Below are positions 1 through 9,514 of a stretch of 64,000 bases of DNA, one piece after another. The notes below the pieces were generated by a model. The model did no database searches. It saw nothing but the letters and a program-made list of their open reading frames with translations, and was not told the origin of the DNA. The translations under genes and the position numbers were made by a program. The stretch is from Lysinibacillus irui (lineage in GTDB: Bacteria; Bacillota; Bacilli; Bacillales_A; Planococcaceae), in the NCBI RefSeq assembly GCF_028877475.1, contig NZ_CP113527.1, positions 1,109,501-1,173,500 on the forward strand, given 5' to 3'. Numbering within the stretch: position 1 is the first letter of the stretch; each line of letters starts with the position of its first letter.

Positions 1-1
1 A

Positions 2-634
2 AGTGAAAAAGCCCATGCCTACCCAAAAGAATTATCTGGTGGACAACAGCAACGGGTTGCTCTTGCACGAGCCTTAATTGTTCGTCCCAAAGTACTTCTC
101 TTAGATGAGCCGCTTAGTGCGCTAGATGCGCAAATTCGCAAGAAGCTGCAAGCTGACTTAAGAACAATTCAACGAAAACTCAATATGACGATGATTTTAG
201 TCACGCATGATCAGGAGGAGGCAATGGCTGTTTCAGACCGAATATTCGTGATGAATCATGGTAACATAGCCCAAAATGGTACACCGACAGAGATTTATAC
301 AAGACCGACTAATGAATTTATTGCTGGCTTTATAGGGCATTACAATATCTTTACTCGCAAGTCATTAGAGAAAATGCTTGGAAAAACTTTAGCAGAGCAA
401 TCCACCAAATTTGCCATTCGACCAGAAGCCCTGCATCTTGAAAAAAGAGAGGGGGATTTATGTCTATCGGGGATAGCGAAGCAATCATTAATGAGTGGCA
501 ATATTATTCGAACTACATTTGATGGAGAAACCACATTTACAATGGAACAACTCCATCAACAAGGGTATTCGCTTGAAATGGGCAAATCCTATACGTGTTA
601 TGTCGCAAAAGAAGATGTGATTGCCCTATTATGA
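2..634 (+). CDS. ABC transporter ATP-binding protein, C-terminal part (runs off left edge)
   Basis: Open in frame from base 2, so only about 210 C-terminal residues are in view. Visible are the ABC signature [15 protein letters not shown], Walker [14 protein letters not shown] and the switch histidine in [10 protein letters not shown], followed by a TOBE-like tail ([14 protein letters not shown]). This is the layout of importer ATPases of the PotA/FbpC/UgpC type, which power uptake of small solutes at the inner face of the membrane. The stop overlaps the next start (ATGA), so it is co-transcribed with the DeoR regulator and the PHP phosphatase. That company suggests a phosphorylated or phosphonate substrate, but the substrate cannot be read from this part. 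Confidence 0.9.
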   Translation, partial: SEKAHAYPKELSGGQQQRVALARALIVRPKVLLLDEPLSALDAQIRKKLQADLRTIQRKLNMTMILVTHDQEEAMAVSDRIFVMNHGNIAQNGTPTEIYTRPTNEFIAGFIGHYNIFTRKSLEKMLGKTLAEQSTKFAIRPEALHLEKREGDLCLSGIAKQSLMSGNIIRTTFDGETTFTMEQLHQQGYSLEMGKSYTCYVAKEDVIALL

Positions 635-1416
635 CGTACGCAAAACTTGAGAGATTTGAATTTATTTTAAAACAATTAGATATAGAGGGAAAAATAATCG
701 TTGCAAATATTGCCGATGCCCTTCAAGTGGCACCAGAAACAATTCGCCGTGATTTTGATGAATTAGAGCAGCAGCATTTACTAACAAGGGTTCATGGTGG
801 AGCTATTAAATACACCAACGTTCGAAATGAGCCTGCTTTTTTACGCAAGCTACAAATGCAAAAAGAAGCAAAGCGCCAAATTGCTCGTATAGCTGCCAAA
901 CGCATTTGCGATGGCGATACCATTGCAGTTGATACAGGGACAACAACAGTTCATATGGCCGATTTCTTACTAGCTGTCGATGATATAACTGTTGTAACCA
1001 ACTCGATCGCGGCAGCTATTCAATTTAATTTAGCCATTGAAGAGCGACGTATGACGGGCAAGGTCATATTACTAGGAGGTACGACAAATCCTAAACAATC
1101 TTCAGTCGCGGGTGCTATGACATTAGAAATGCTAGATAATATGAATTTTGATAAAGCCTTCTTATCTTGTGGTGGTATTAGTGATGGCATTGTTTATGAT
1201 TACGATTTAGATGAATCTCTAGTTTCTAAAAAGATGCTCAAGCATAGTAAATTAAGTTATTTATTAGCCGATGCATCTAAGATGGATGGGAAATCATTTT
1301 TTCAAATCTGTCATCTAGAAGATTGTACAGAAATTCTGTGTGAAAGCACTTGTCCAATAGAATGGCAGGATTATGAGGAAAAATGGACGGTATGTAATGG
1401 AGGGAATAGCGGATGA
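631..1416 (+). CDS. DeoR/GlpR-family transcriptional regulator
   Basis: 261 residues from ATG 631, which overlaps the preceding stop (ATGA). An earlier in-frame ATG at 595 lies inside the ABC gene and would add an unrelated tail. The N-terminal DeoR helix-turn-helix contains [13 protein letters not shown] and a following wing (RVHGGA). The C-terminal sugar-phosphate sensor domain has [12 protein letters not shown] and the late D-x-S-K motif in LADASKMDG. Members bind phosphorylated sugars or related metabolites and repress catabolic operons. Translational coupling on both sides indicates that it controls this transporter-phosphatase operon. The effector is unknown. Confidence 0.9.
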   Translation: MTYAKLERFEFILKQLDIEGKIIVANIADALQVAPETIRRDFDELEQQHLLTRVHGGAIKYTNVRNEPAFLRKLQMQKEAKRQIARIAAKRICDGDTIAVDTGTTTVHMADFLLAVDDITVVTNSIAAAIQFNLAIEERRMTGKVILLGGTTNPKQSSVAGAMTLEMLDNMNFDKAFLSCGGISDGIVYDYDLDESLVSKKMLKHSKLSYLLADASKMDGKSFFQICHLEDCTEILCESTCPIEWQDYEEKWTVCNGGNSG

Positions 1417-2426
1417 CAATAGATTATCATGTGCATTTAGAAGAAGGACCTTATTCATTTCGCTGGCTAGAGCGTACATCACAAGCATTAGATTTTTTCC
1501 ATCAACATGATGCGATAGATAAAGGTTCGAAGGCACATATGACCGATCAACTACAGCGACTAGCAAAGCGAGTACAAGGTGGCTGTTATAGCGAGGAGTG
1601 GTTAGATTTATATCTTGAACAAGCAAAAAAGCTTGGCTTACGTGAAGTAGGCATTGTGGATCATTTATATCGTTTTCAAGAAACGCGTGCCTATTTCGAG
1701 CGCTTTATGCGGCTGGATGATAGTGAAATAGGTCAAATCCAGCGATATTGGCTAGAACGTGTTATGACAGAAAATATAACTGATTTTGTTAGTACCATCC
1801 AGCAGGCAAAGGAGAAATGGCGCCAACAGGGCATCGCTTTAAGGCTTGGTATTGAGGCTGATTATTTTGTCGGCGGGGAGGAAGAATTAACGGCCTTGCT
1901 AAATGATTATCCTTGGGATTATGTCATCGGTTCTGTCCATTTTGTTGATGGCTGGGGCTTTGATAATCCTCAAACACAATATGTTTTTGAGCAAATGGAT
2001 CAATCTGCTTTACAACAAAGTTACGAGGAATTTTTTACAACGGTTGAGAACATGATTCTTTCCAATATGTTTGATTTTGTTGCCCATCTTGACAATTTTA
2101 AAGTGTTTAATTATCAAGTGGAGAATCATGAATTTAATGAGGCTTGGTATAAACGTATTGCTCAAGCGCTTACGTCAACGCAAACTGCTACTGAAATTAA
2201 TGCTGGGCTGTATTATCGTTATCCTGTAAAGGAAATGTGTCCTGGCCCTCATTTTTTACAAACCCTACTGAACCATGGAGTTGCTTTTACAGTGTCCTCT
2301 GACGCCCATTTTCCTGATGATTTAGGTAAATATACATTTGCCAATACAGAATTGCTAAGGAGTTACGGTGTTCAATCGGTGGTTGCCTTTGAGCAACGGG
2401 TCAAAAAATGGCTAGATTTATGGTGA
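1413..2426 (+). CDS. PHP-domain phosphatase, HisJ/histidinol-phosphatase family
   Basis: 337 residues, starting inside the end of the DeoR gene (overlap ATGA). PHP metal-binding motifs are spread along the chain: DYHVHLEEG near the N-terminus, GIVDHLYRF, GIEADYF, GSVHFVDGW, AHLDNFK and the late SSDAHFPDDLG. These supply the His/Asp/Glu ligands of the trinuclear metal site that hydrolyses phosphomonoesters. The family includes HisJ (histidinol-phosphate phosphatase). However, the gene sits with an ABC importer and a DeoR regulator, not with his genes, so a role in releasing phosphate from the imported compound is more likely than histidine synthesis. That last step is inference. Confidence 0.85.
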   Translation: MTIDYHVHLEEGPYSFRWLERTSQALDFFHQHDAIDKGSKAHMTDQLQRLAKRVQGGCYSEEWLDLYLEQAKKLGLREVGIVDHLYRFQETRAYFERFMRLDDSEIGQIQRYWLERVMTENITDFVSTIQQAKEKWRQQGIALRLGIEADYFVGGEEELTALLNDYPWDYVIGSVHFVDGWGFDNPQTQYVFEQMDQSALQQSYEEFFTTVENMILSNMFDFVAHLDNFKVFNYQVENHEFNEAWYKRIAQALTSTQTATEINAGLYYRYPVKEMCPGPHFLQTLLNHGVAFTVSSDAHFPDDLGKYTFANTELLRSYGVQSVVAFEQRVKKWLDLW

Positions 2427-2430
2427 GAGT

Positions 2431-2466
2431 AAAAGGCACTTAAGTTTCAGAGTGCCTTTTAATTGT
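2431..2466 (+). terminator. Rho-independent terminator of the ABC-deoR-PHP operon
   Basis: Arms AAAAGGCACT (2431-2440) and AGTGCCTTTT (2451-2460) are perfect complements around a 10-base loop, and the stem runs directly into the T run. It lies five bases after the PHP stop codon. Confidence 0.85.
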
Positions 2467-2534
2467 GTTACATAAGTACAATGGAGCTTGCATACAAATG
2501 ATTAAATTCAATTTAATATGTGAGGCGAGTCAAA

Positions 2535-3797
2535 TTGACATTCATTAATGAACAACCCTTTTTGCCTATTATTATCCAATCGGGTCAGCATGCCTATGGA
2601 GTAGCCCGCTCCTTTTATGAAGCCTATCGTATCAAAAGTCTTGTTATTGAGCCTGCTGTAAAGGATAGAAATATTCGTACGCTCCTATTAGGCGGCTCAC
2701 AAGGCGTTGCCACACAAAATAGCAGTATATTGGAGTTTCAATATGTAGAGAACTTAGATGAGCCTGCCTACTTTGTACAAGCTTTAATCGGAGTAGCACT
2801 GCAGTATCAACAGAAGAAATTGATTTTAATCGTTTGTGACTGCTATTACGCAGAGCTTATCATTGAAAATAAAGTACAGCTTGAAAAATATTTTATTTTA
2901 CCTTATATTGATCAAACTTTGCTTAAGAGGGTGCAAACGAAGGAAAAATTTTATCAGCTTTGTGATCAGTATCAATTAAACTATCCCCAAACCATCATTA
3001 TAACTAAACAGCACCTACCGGGTAAACTCCCTTTCCAGTATCCAGTTATCATTAAACCCTCTAATCCAGTGGCCTATACGAATTGTTCTTTTCCAGAAAA
3101 GAAAAAAATTTTTTTTGTGCAGGATGCCGCTGAGATGCAGCATATTATTCAATCTATTTATCGTTCTAGCTATCAAGATGCCTTGATAGTACAAGAATTT
3201 ATTCCAGGCGATGATTCTTCTATCCGTGTACTAGATGTTTTTGTAGGAAGAGATCACAAAGTCAAATTAATGTGTATCAGCAACAAGCTGCTTGAAGATC
3301 CATCCCCACAGAATAAAGGTATTTCTTTAGCTGTTATGACTGATTACGATGAACAGCTAATGGAGTCCATCCGGCACTTTTTAGAGGACATAGGCTATAG
3401 CGGTTTTGCTAATTTCGATATGAAATATGATGCCAAAGTCGGAGTATACAAGCTATTTGAAATGAATTTACGTGCAGGGGCTTCAAGTCACTATGTGACA
3501 GCAAGCGGTTATAATTTAATGCAGTATATGGTGGATGACTACTTACTTGGCATACATCATGAACGAACGTATGTCCAGACAAAGCATATATGGTCACTCC
3601 TTCCACCCAAAACTTTATTAAAATACATGCGGAATGAAAAATTAAAAATAGAAGCAAAGCGTTTAATGAAAGAAGGACGATATACGGATGCATTGCTTTA
3701 TAAAAAAGATGTAAATATCAAGCGATGGATCAAGCTGAAATTGTATAATCGATACTTACATGTAAAGTATCACAAGTACTTTCATGAAAGTGATTGA
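2535..3797 (+). CDS. ATP-grasp carboxylate-amine ligase, D-aspartate ligase-like
   Basis: About 420 residues. The frame is open from GTG 2520, but TTG 2535 has a GAGG ribosome site nine bases upstream and gives a start (MTFINEQPFLPII) like known family members. Blocks FLPIII...YGVARSFYEAY, VQEFIPGDDSSIRVLD, GYSGFANFDMKYD and KLFEMNLRAGASSHYVT match, from memory, the Enterococcus faecium D-aspartate ligase family. Those enzymes add D-Asp to the L-Lys side chain of peptidoglycan precursors in the cytoplasm. ATP-grasp metal residues sit in the EMNLR block. Lysinibacillus walls are known to use an L-Lys-D-Asp bridge, so this is a good candidate for the bridge-forming enzyme. Another amino-acid ligase specificity remains possible. 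Confidence 0.75.
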   Translation: MTFINEQPFLPIIIQSGQHAYGVARSFYEAYRIKSLVIEPAVKDRNIRTLLLGGSQGVATQNSSILEFQYVENLDEPAYFVQALIGVALQYQQKKLILIVCDCYYAELIIENKVQLEKYFILPYIDQTLLKRVQTKEKFYQLCDQYQLNYPQTIIITKQHLPGKLPFQYPVIIKPSNPVAYTNCSFPEKKKIFFVQDAAEMQHIIQSIYRSSYQDALIVQEFIPGDDSSIRVLDVFVGRDHKVKLMCISNKLLEDPSPQNKGISLAVMTDYDEQLMESIRHFLEDIGYSGFANFDMKYDAKVGVYKLFEMNLRAGASSHYVTASGYNLMQYMVDDYLLGIHHERTYVQTKHIWSLLPPKTLLKYMRNEKLKIEAKRLMKEGRYTDALLYKKDVNIKRWIKLKLYNRYLHVKYHKYFHESD

Positions 3798-3883
3798 TTA
3801 AATAAGTGAATAACAGGATTGAACGTCTTAACTGCAGGATAGCACTTAAAATTTAAAAGATAGAACGTTAAAACGGATGGATA

Positions 3884-3968
3884 GATACTTCCAACTTGCT
3901 GTAATTAAGTCGAATCCCCGACATTTGAGGCGCAAACCTTGTAGGAAGTATCAACTATTCAGTATAAT
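3884..3968 (+). promoter_or_regulatory. Long-range inverted repeat overlapping the miaB promoter
   Basis: GATACTTCC (3884-3892) pairs with GGAAGTATC (3944-3952) across 51 bases that contain a further small hairpin (GTCG...CGAC). A -10 TATAAT lies at 3963-3968 with a weak TTGTAG at 3939-3944, so the right arm overlaps the -35 to spacer region. It could be an operator pair or the remains of a structured RNA. I do not recognise a known riboswitch class. Confidence 0.4.
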
Positions 3969-4024
3969 AGTAAAATGGAAATTCAAGTGCATGGATTTCG
4001 TTTGAAAGGAGTTACCTGATTGCG

Positions 4025-5569
4025 ATGAATGAGGAACAACGCTTAGCTAATCAACAGGTCAATCAACCAAAAAAAGAAGACAAGCCTGAAAAGGATTATA
4101 GTAAATATTTTGAGAGGGTCTTTACAGCTCCTTCCTTAAAAGATGCTAAAAAACGTGGAAAAGAAGATGTTAAATACCATAAGGATTTCAGCATTGCCGA
4201 GGAATTTGCAGGCATGGGTAAAGATCGTACTTTCTACATTCGTACTTATGGCTGCCAAATGAATGAGCATGATACAGAAGTAATGGCCGGGATTTTTATG
4301 CAGCTTGGCTACACACCAACAGAGGCGATTAAAGAGGCTGACGTTGTCTTACTGAATACATGTGCTATTCGTGAAAATGCAGAAAATAAAGTATTTGGAG
4401 AACTAGGTTTCCTACTAAAATATAAACGTAAAAACCCAGAAATGCTGATTGGGGTTTGTGGCTGTATGTCGCAAGAGGAATCGGTTGTCAACAAAATTTT
4501 AAGAAGCTATCCACACGTCGATATGGTATTTGGTACGCACAATATTCATCGTTTACCAAACATACTTAAAGAAGCCTATATGTCGAAGGAAATGGTTGTA
4601 GAGGTTTGGTCAAAAGAAGGCGATGTCATTGAAAATCTGCCGAAAAAGCGACTTGGTTCTATTAAAGCTTGGGTTAATATTATGTACGGTTGCGATAAAT
4701 TCTGTACGTATTGTATCGTTCCCTACACACGTGGTAAAGAACGTAGTCGACGTCCAGAAGAAATCATTGCTGAAGTTCGTGATTTAGCGGCTGCAGGCTA
4801 TAAAGAAATTATGCTTCTGGGGCAAAATGTCAACGCTTACGGGAAGGATTTTGAAGATATCGATTATCGCCTCGGTGATTTGATGGATGAATTAAGAAAG
4901 ATCGATATCCCACGTATCCGTTTTACAACAAGTCATCCGCGTGATTTCGATGACCATTTAATCGAAGTGCTTGCAAAACGCGGGAACTTAGTGGAACATA
5001 TTCATTTACCTGTACAATCTGGGTCTAATGAAGTTCTAAAAATTATGGCTCGTAAATATACACGTGAGCATTTCCTTGGATTAGTAGACAAAATTAAAGC
5101 CGCAATACCTGAAGTTACCTTAACGACAGATATTATTGTTGGCTACCCAAATGAAACAGAGGAGCAATTCGAGGAAACATTGTCGTTATATCGTGAAGTG
5201 GGCTTTGAGGCAGCATTTACGTATATTTATTCTCCTCGTGAGGGAACACCAGCGGCTAAAATGATTGACAATGTACCCGAAGAGGTCAAAAAAGAGCGCC
5301 TTCAACGTTTAAATGAAGTAGTGGGTGAATACTCTCGCAAAGCATTGGAACGATTAAAAGGTGAGATAGTCGAAGTTCTAGTTGAAGGTACAAGTAAAAA
5401 ACGCGATGATGTCTTAGCTGGCTATACGCGAAAAAATCGTCTGGTTAACTTTAAAGCGCCAGCTGAAGTAATTGGTCAATTAGTAAAAGTTAAAATAATA
5501 GAGGCTACCTCTTATTCGCTTACTGGTGAATTTGTAGAAGTCGTAAAAAATGAAAAGGTGGAAGCGTAA
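4025..5569 (+). CDS. miaB: tRNA-2-methylthio-N6-dimethylallyladenosine synthase MiaB
   Basis: 514 residues, the usual length for Bacillaceae. The N-terminal UPF0004 domain has cluster cysteines in [19 protein letters not shown] and [10 protein letters not shown]. The radical-SAM domain has the CxxxCxxC motif in [16 protein letters not shown], and a C-terminal TRAM domain ends the chain. The enzyme methylthiolates i6A37 in tRNAs, acting after MiaA, whose gene is 10 kb downstream. The ATG at 4025 follows an AAAGGAG site with a slightly long gap. It is joined to ricA without a gap, the same order as ymcB-ymcA of B. subtilis. Confidence 0.97.
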   Translation: MNEEQRLANQQVNQPKKEDKPEKDYSKYFERVFTAPSLKDAKKRGKEDVKYHKDFSIAEEFAGMGKDRTFYIRTYGCQMNEHDTEVMAGIFMQLGYTPTEAIKEADVVLLNTCAIRENAENKVFGELGFLLKYKRKNPEMLIGVCGCMSQEESVVNKILRSYPHVDMVFGTHNIHRLPNILKEAYMSKEMVVEVWSKEGDVIENLPKKRLGSIKAWVNIMYGCDKFCTYCIVPYTRGKERSRRPEEIIAEVRDLAAAGYKEIMLLGQNVNAYGKDFEDIDYRLGDLMDELRKIDIPRIRFTTSHPRDFDDHLIEVLAKRGNLVEHIHLPVQSGSNEVLKIMARKYTREHFLGLVDKIKAAIPEVTLTTDIIVGYPNETEEQFEETLSLYREVGFEAAFTYIYSPREGTPAAKMIDNVPEEVKKERLQRLNEVVGEYSRKALERLKGEIVEVLVEGTSKKRDDVLAGYTRKNRLVNFKAPAEVIGQLVKVKIIEATSYSLTGEFVEVVKNEKVEA

Positions 5570-6007
5570 ATGACACAAGTCTTATATACAAAAGAAGATT
5601 TAATTAAAAAATCACATGAAATTGCACATATGATTGCGAATACGCCAGAGGTTGAATTCTTTAAAAAGGCAGAGGCACAAATTAATGAAAATCAACAAGT
5701 ACGTGAACGTATTGCAAGTTTAAAAAGCTTACAAAAACAAGCTGTTAATTTCCAACACTTAGGAAAAGAAAAAGCATTGAAAATGATTGAAGATAAAATC
5801 GCTAAAATTGAAGAAGAAATTAATGACATCCCAGTTGTGCAACAATTTAAAGAATCACAAGGCGATGTGAACGATTTATTGCAACTTGTTTCGAATACAA
5901 TTGCTAATAATGTAACAAATGAAATTATTCGCTCAACAGGTGGCGATGTACTTCGCGGTGAAACAGGTTCATACGTAGAAAACTCTCAGCCAGGTAGCTG
6001 TTCTTAA
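5570..6007 (+). CDS. ricA: RicA (YmcA) family regulator of biofilm/competence/sporulation
   Basis: 145 residues starting on the base after the miaB stop. It is an all-helical YlbF/YmcA-type protein with central heptads (SLKSLQKQAVNF, KMIEDKIAKIEEEI) and the family C-terminus GGDVLRGETGSY...PGSCS. The cysteine in the tail fits the Fe-S cluster ligation described for the RicA-RicF-RicT complex. In B. subtilis this complex promotes mRNA processing by RNase Y and speeds Spo0A phosphorylation. Position between miaB and cotE is conserved synteny. A strong terminator follows. Confidence 0.92.
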   Translation: MTQVLYTKEDLIKKSHEIAHMIANTPEVEFFKKAEAQINENQQVRERIASLKSLQKQAVNFQHLGKEKALKMIEDKIAKIEEEINDIPVVQQFKESQGDVNDLLQLVSNTIANNVTNEIIRSTGGDVLRGETGSYVENSQPGSCS

Positions 6008-6022
6008 AAAATCATAGAAATG

Positions 6023-6054
6023 AAAGCTCGAATGACAGCATTCGAGCTTTTTTA
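6023..6054 (+). terminator. Terminator after miaB-ricA
   Basis: AAAGCTCGAATG (6023-6034) pairs perfectly with CATTCGAGCTTT (6039-6050) around a 4-base loop, followed by T residues. It separates ricA from the sporulation gene cotE. Confidence 0.93.
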
Positions 6055-6203
6055 TGTCTTCTTCTATAGAAGGACTCTATCCTATAGTAGACATCTCATG
6101 GAAAAGAATCTTGCCGAACCATTACATTCTCTAAAAATATATGTTCACCCAATGGGCGCTACCTGCATATGATGGAGTGAAAAGAGTCGAAGGAGGAATT
6201 GCG

Positions 6204-6800
6204 CTGAAACGTTTACGACAAATCGTGACGAAAGCAGTAGTTGCCAAAGGGAAGAAGAGAACGGAAGAACGTGTCACATTATCACCAACAAATAAACCGA
6301 CAAGTATTTTAGGATGCTGGGTTATCAATCATACGTGCTCTGCAAAAAGAGTCGGGAAATTTGTTGAAGTAACAGGGAAATTTGATGTCAATGTATGGTA
6401 TGCGTATAGTAACCATTCGAAGACAGCTGTGTTTTCCGAAACAGTTCACTATAAAGACAAAGTGAAGCTTCACTACCGAGAAGGCGAGATTAGCGTTGGT
6501 GAGGATGTTCGAGTACGGGTGTTACAAGAACCAAATTGTATTGAAGCGGTCATCTCTCCATGTGGTACAAAGTTTGAAATTGTAGTAGAACGTGAAGTAG
6601 TAGTTGAAGTAATGGGTGAAACAACAATTTGTATTAGTGTCCATCCATTAGACTATGAGGAAGATTGGAACTTTAATGATGAAAGCTCATCATCATCGTC
6701 ATCAAGCTCAAGCTCAAGTTCAAGCTCATCTTCGAGCTCTGATGGTGAAGGTAGGTATGTGTTAGAGTCTTCATCGTTTCCTGATGAACGACCAAGATAA
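6204..6800 (+). CDS. cotE: Outer spore coat morphogenetic protein CotE, with poly-serine tail
   Basis: 198 residues if started at CTG 6204. The open frame extends upstream to ATG 6141, but AAGGAGG at 6190-6196 sits seven bases before CTG 6204. The resulting start (MKRLRQIVTKAVVAKG) aligns residue for residue with B. subtilis CotE (MSEYREIITKAVVAKG, from memory). Conserved blocks follow: SILGCWVINH, VGKFVEVTGKFDVNVWY, VLQEPNCIEA and VVEVMGETT. CotE directs assembly of the outer coat around the forespore. The usual acidic tail is shortened and followed by about 20 consecutive serines (6682-6738) and a short DGEGRY ending. A CTG start is rare, so it should be treated as likely but not proven. 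Confidence 0.9.
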   Translation: MKRLRQIVTKAVVAKGKKRTEERVTLSPTNKPTSILGCWVINHTCSAKRVGKFVEVTGKFDVNVWYAYSNHSKTAVFSETVHYKDKVKLHYREGEISVGEDVRVRVLQEPNCIEAVISPCGTKFEIVVEREVVVEVMGETTICISVHPLDYEEDWNFNDESSSSSSSSSSSSSSSSSSSDGEGRYVLESSSFPDERPR

Positions 6801-6821
6801 ATCTAGAAAACATCATTTTTT

Positions 6822-6885
6822 GATACATGCGGAACGCTAGCATCTTAAAAAAGGTGAATCAAGCGTTTCGCATGTATCTTTTGTT
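6822..6885 (+). terminator. Terminator between cotE and mutS
   Basis: GATACATGCGGAACGCT (6822-6838) pairs with AGCGTTTCGCATGTATC (6862-6878), one mismatch in 17, 23-base loop, followed by TTTTGTT. Confidence 0.8.
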
Positions 6886-6928
6886 ATAATAAAAATATCT
6901 ATTAGGCAAGAGCGAGGTAAATATTTAT

Positions 6929-9499
6929 ATGACAACATATACACCAATGATGCAACAGTATCTACAGGTTAAAGAAGATTACAAAGATGCCTTTTTATTT
7001 TTTAGATTAGGCGACTTTTATGAAATGTTTTTTGAGGATGCCATTAATGCCTCACAAATTTTAGAAATTACATTAACGAGCCGAGATGCAGGGGCAAAAG
7101 AGCGAATACCCATGTGTGGGGTGCCTCATCACTCGGCTAAAAATTATATTGAAACACTTGTACAAAAAGGGTATAAAGTGGCGATTTGTGAACAAACAGA
7201 AGATCCAAAGCAAGCAAAAGGTGTGGTAAAACGGGAGGTCGTTCAATTGATCACACCAGGTACCATTATGGAAGGTAAGGCGCTTGACGGTAAATCTAAC
7301 CATTTTATTGGAGCAGCAGAGCAATTGGATGACACAACTTTTGGCTATGCTTATTTAGATTTATCAACAGGCGAAGCAGTTGCTTCTTCTATAGAAGGCG
7401 ATGGAAAAGCTCTTTTAATGCAAATGCAAGCTTACGGCATTCGGGAGCTTATTGTGACTGATAGTTTACAACTATTGTTAGCAGAGCATGCCGTCAATGC
7501 GGGAATTGTGCTTTCAGTTGAAACTAATGAAATGCCGATCGATCAAGCAGCAAGCTATTTAGAAGCGGTCCCACAACCATTACAAATTGCATGTCTGCGT
7601 TTGTTAGCTTATATTGACCAAACACAAATGCGTTCCTTATCACATATTCAAGCATTCACATTTAATGAAATAAAAAATTATTTACGAATTGATTCTAGTT
7701 CTAAACGAAATTTAGAGCTGATTCAATCGATTCGTGGCGGAGACCAGAAAGGGACACTTTTATGGCTGCTTGATGATACTGTAACGGCGATGGGTGGGCG
7801 TAAATTAAAGCAATGGCTTCATCAACCACTTGCCACTCGATCAGCTATAGAAGCAAGATTAGAGATTGTAACCGATTTATTGGAAGCATATTTTGTGCGA
7901 ACAGAGCTGCAAACAGCCTTAAAACAAGTATATGATTTAGAACGCTTGGCCGGTCGTGTTGCTTTTGGTAATGTGGGTGGACGTGATTTAGCTCAATTGC
8001 GTGATTCACTACGCCAGGTACCAACCATCCAGCAACAATTGCTGGATGCAGACAAGGAAACGCTTCACCGATTGGGTCTAGCACTCGATACATGTACAGA
8101 TGTTGAGGCACTGTTAGCAAAGGCAATCACAGATAATCCGCCTATTACCATTAAAGAAGGAGACGTCATCCGTGATGGCTTTAATGAACGACTAGATGAG
8201 CTTCGCTATGCTGCTCGTAATGGCAAGGATTGGATTGCTCAGCTTGAACAAGAAGAGCGGATGAAAACGGGTATTAAGAATTTAAAAATAGGCTATAATC
8301 GAATTTTTGGTTACTATATTGAAATTACAAAATCCAATATCCATTTAGCGGATTTAACTCGCTATGAGCGTAAACAAACACTAGCTAATGCAGAGCGCTA
8401 TATTACCCAAGAGCTAAAAGAAAAAGAGGCGTTAATTTTAAATGCTGAGGAAGAAAGCTTAACTTTAGAGTACAATCTGTTTGTGGAAATTCGAGATGCA
8501 TTAAAAGCATATATTCCCCGTGTCCAAGCACTCGCAGCAAGCATTAGCGAGCTAGATGTTTTACTAAGCTTTGCAAGTGTTTCAGAAAAGTATCGTTTTA
8601 CGAAACCAGAATTTCATGGTGGACGTGCCTTAGAAATTATCGAAGGCAGACATCCCGTTGTTGAAAAAATGTTAAATAAACAAATGTATGTACCAAATGA
8701 TTGTGTGTTAGAAGAGCAGAACAATATGATGCTCATTACAGGGCCAAATATGTCTGGTAAAAGTACCTACATGCGTCAAGTTGCCTTGATTGTTGTGATG
8801 GCGCAAATGGGCTGCTATGTACCTGCTGAAAAAGCGAAGCTACCGATTACCGATCAAATTTTTACTCGAATTGGGGCGGCTGATGATTTAGCAGCAGGAC
8901 AATCCACATTTATGGTCGAGATGCTTGAATCCCAGCATGCCATTATGCACGCAACGAAAAATAGCCTGATGCTATTTGATGAAATTGGGCGTGGAACATC
9001 GACGTATGATGGTATGAGTTTGGCCCAGTCAATGATGGAATATATTCATGACAAAATCGGAGCCAATACGTTATTTTCTACGCATTATCATGAGTTAACA
9101 GCACTTGAAAAGGATTTACCTCGTTTACAAAATGTACATGTCTCAGCCACAGAAAAAAATGGGACGGTTGTCTTTTTGCATAAGGTAAAAAAAGGAGCTG
9201 CTGATAAATCCTACGGTATTCATGTGGCGCAGCTTGCGCAATTACCAGAGGAAATTTTAGCGAGGGCACGTGTATTGCTAGAGAATTTTGAAGCAGGTAA
9301 AGAAGTAGTAGCCGAAAAACAGGAAATAGCCGAACAACCCGTGCAAATGTCCTTATTTGCTGAGGAGGAATCAATTTTGCCAGCTGAGGCAGAGGTGCTA
9401 AAAAAATTAGAAAAAGTAAATATTTTAGGAACTTCACCAATGCAGGCAATGAATATTTTATATGAACTACAGCAAGAGCTTATTAACGCCAAAAAATAA
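6929..9499 (+). CDS. mutS: DNA mismatch repair protein MutS
   Basis: 856 residues, full length. The mismatch-reading Phe-x-Glu motif is in LGDFYEMFFEDA near residue 30. The ATPase has Walker A GPNMSGKSTYMRQ, Walker B LMLFDEIGRGTST and the FSTHYHEL switch. A QMSLF stretch in the C-terminal linker looks like a beta-clamp binding motif. MutS dimers scan DNA for mispairs and recruit MutL. ATG 6929 has a GAGGT site about eleven bases upstream. mutL follows after 15 bases. Confidence 0.98.
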   Translation: MTTYTPMMQQYLQVKEDYKDAFLFFRLGDFYEMFFEDAINASQILEITLTSRDAGAKERIPMCGVPHHSAKNYIETLVQKGYKVAICEQTEDPKQAKGVVKREVVQLITPGTIMEGKALDGKSNHFIGAAEQLDDTTFGYAYLDLSTGEAVASSIEGDGKALLMQMQAYGIRELIVTDSLQLLLAEHAVNAGIVLSVETNEMPIDQAASYLEAVPQPLQIACLRLLAYIDQTQMRSLSHIQAFTFNEIKNYLRIDSSSKRNLELIQSIRGGDQKGTLLWLLDDTVTAMGGRKLKQWLHQPLATRSAIEARLEIVTDLLEAYFVRTELQTALKQVYDLERLAGRVAFGNVGGRDLAQLRDSLRQVPTIQQQLLDADKETLHRLGLALDTCTDVEALLAKAITDNPPITIKEGDVIRDGFNERLDELRYAARNGKDWIAQLEQEERMKTGIKNLKIGYNRIFGYYIEITKSNIHLADLTRYERKQTLANAERYITQELKEKEALILNAEEESLTLEYNLFVEIRDALKAYIPRVQALAASISELDVLLSFASVSEKYRFTKPEFHGGRALEIIEGRHPVVEKMLNKQMYVPNDCVLEEQNNMMLITGPNMSGKSTYMRQVALIVVMAQMGCYVPAEKAKLPITDQIFTRIGAADDLAAGQSTFMVEMLESQHAIMHATKNSLMLFDEIGRGTSTYDGMSLAQSMMEYIHDKIGANTLFSTHYHELTALEKDLPRLQNVHVSATEKNGTVVFLHKVKKGAADKSYGIHVAQLAQLPEEILARARVLLENFEAGKEVVAEKQEIAEQPVQMSLFAEEESILPAEAEVLKKLEKVNILGTSPMQAMNILYELQQELINAKK

Positions 9500-9514
9500 A
9501 GGAGTGATTCGTTA

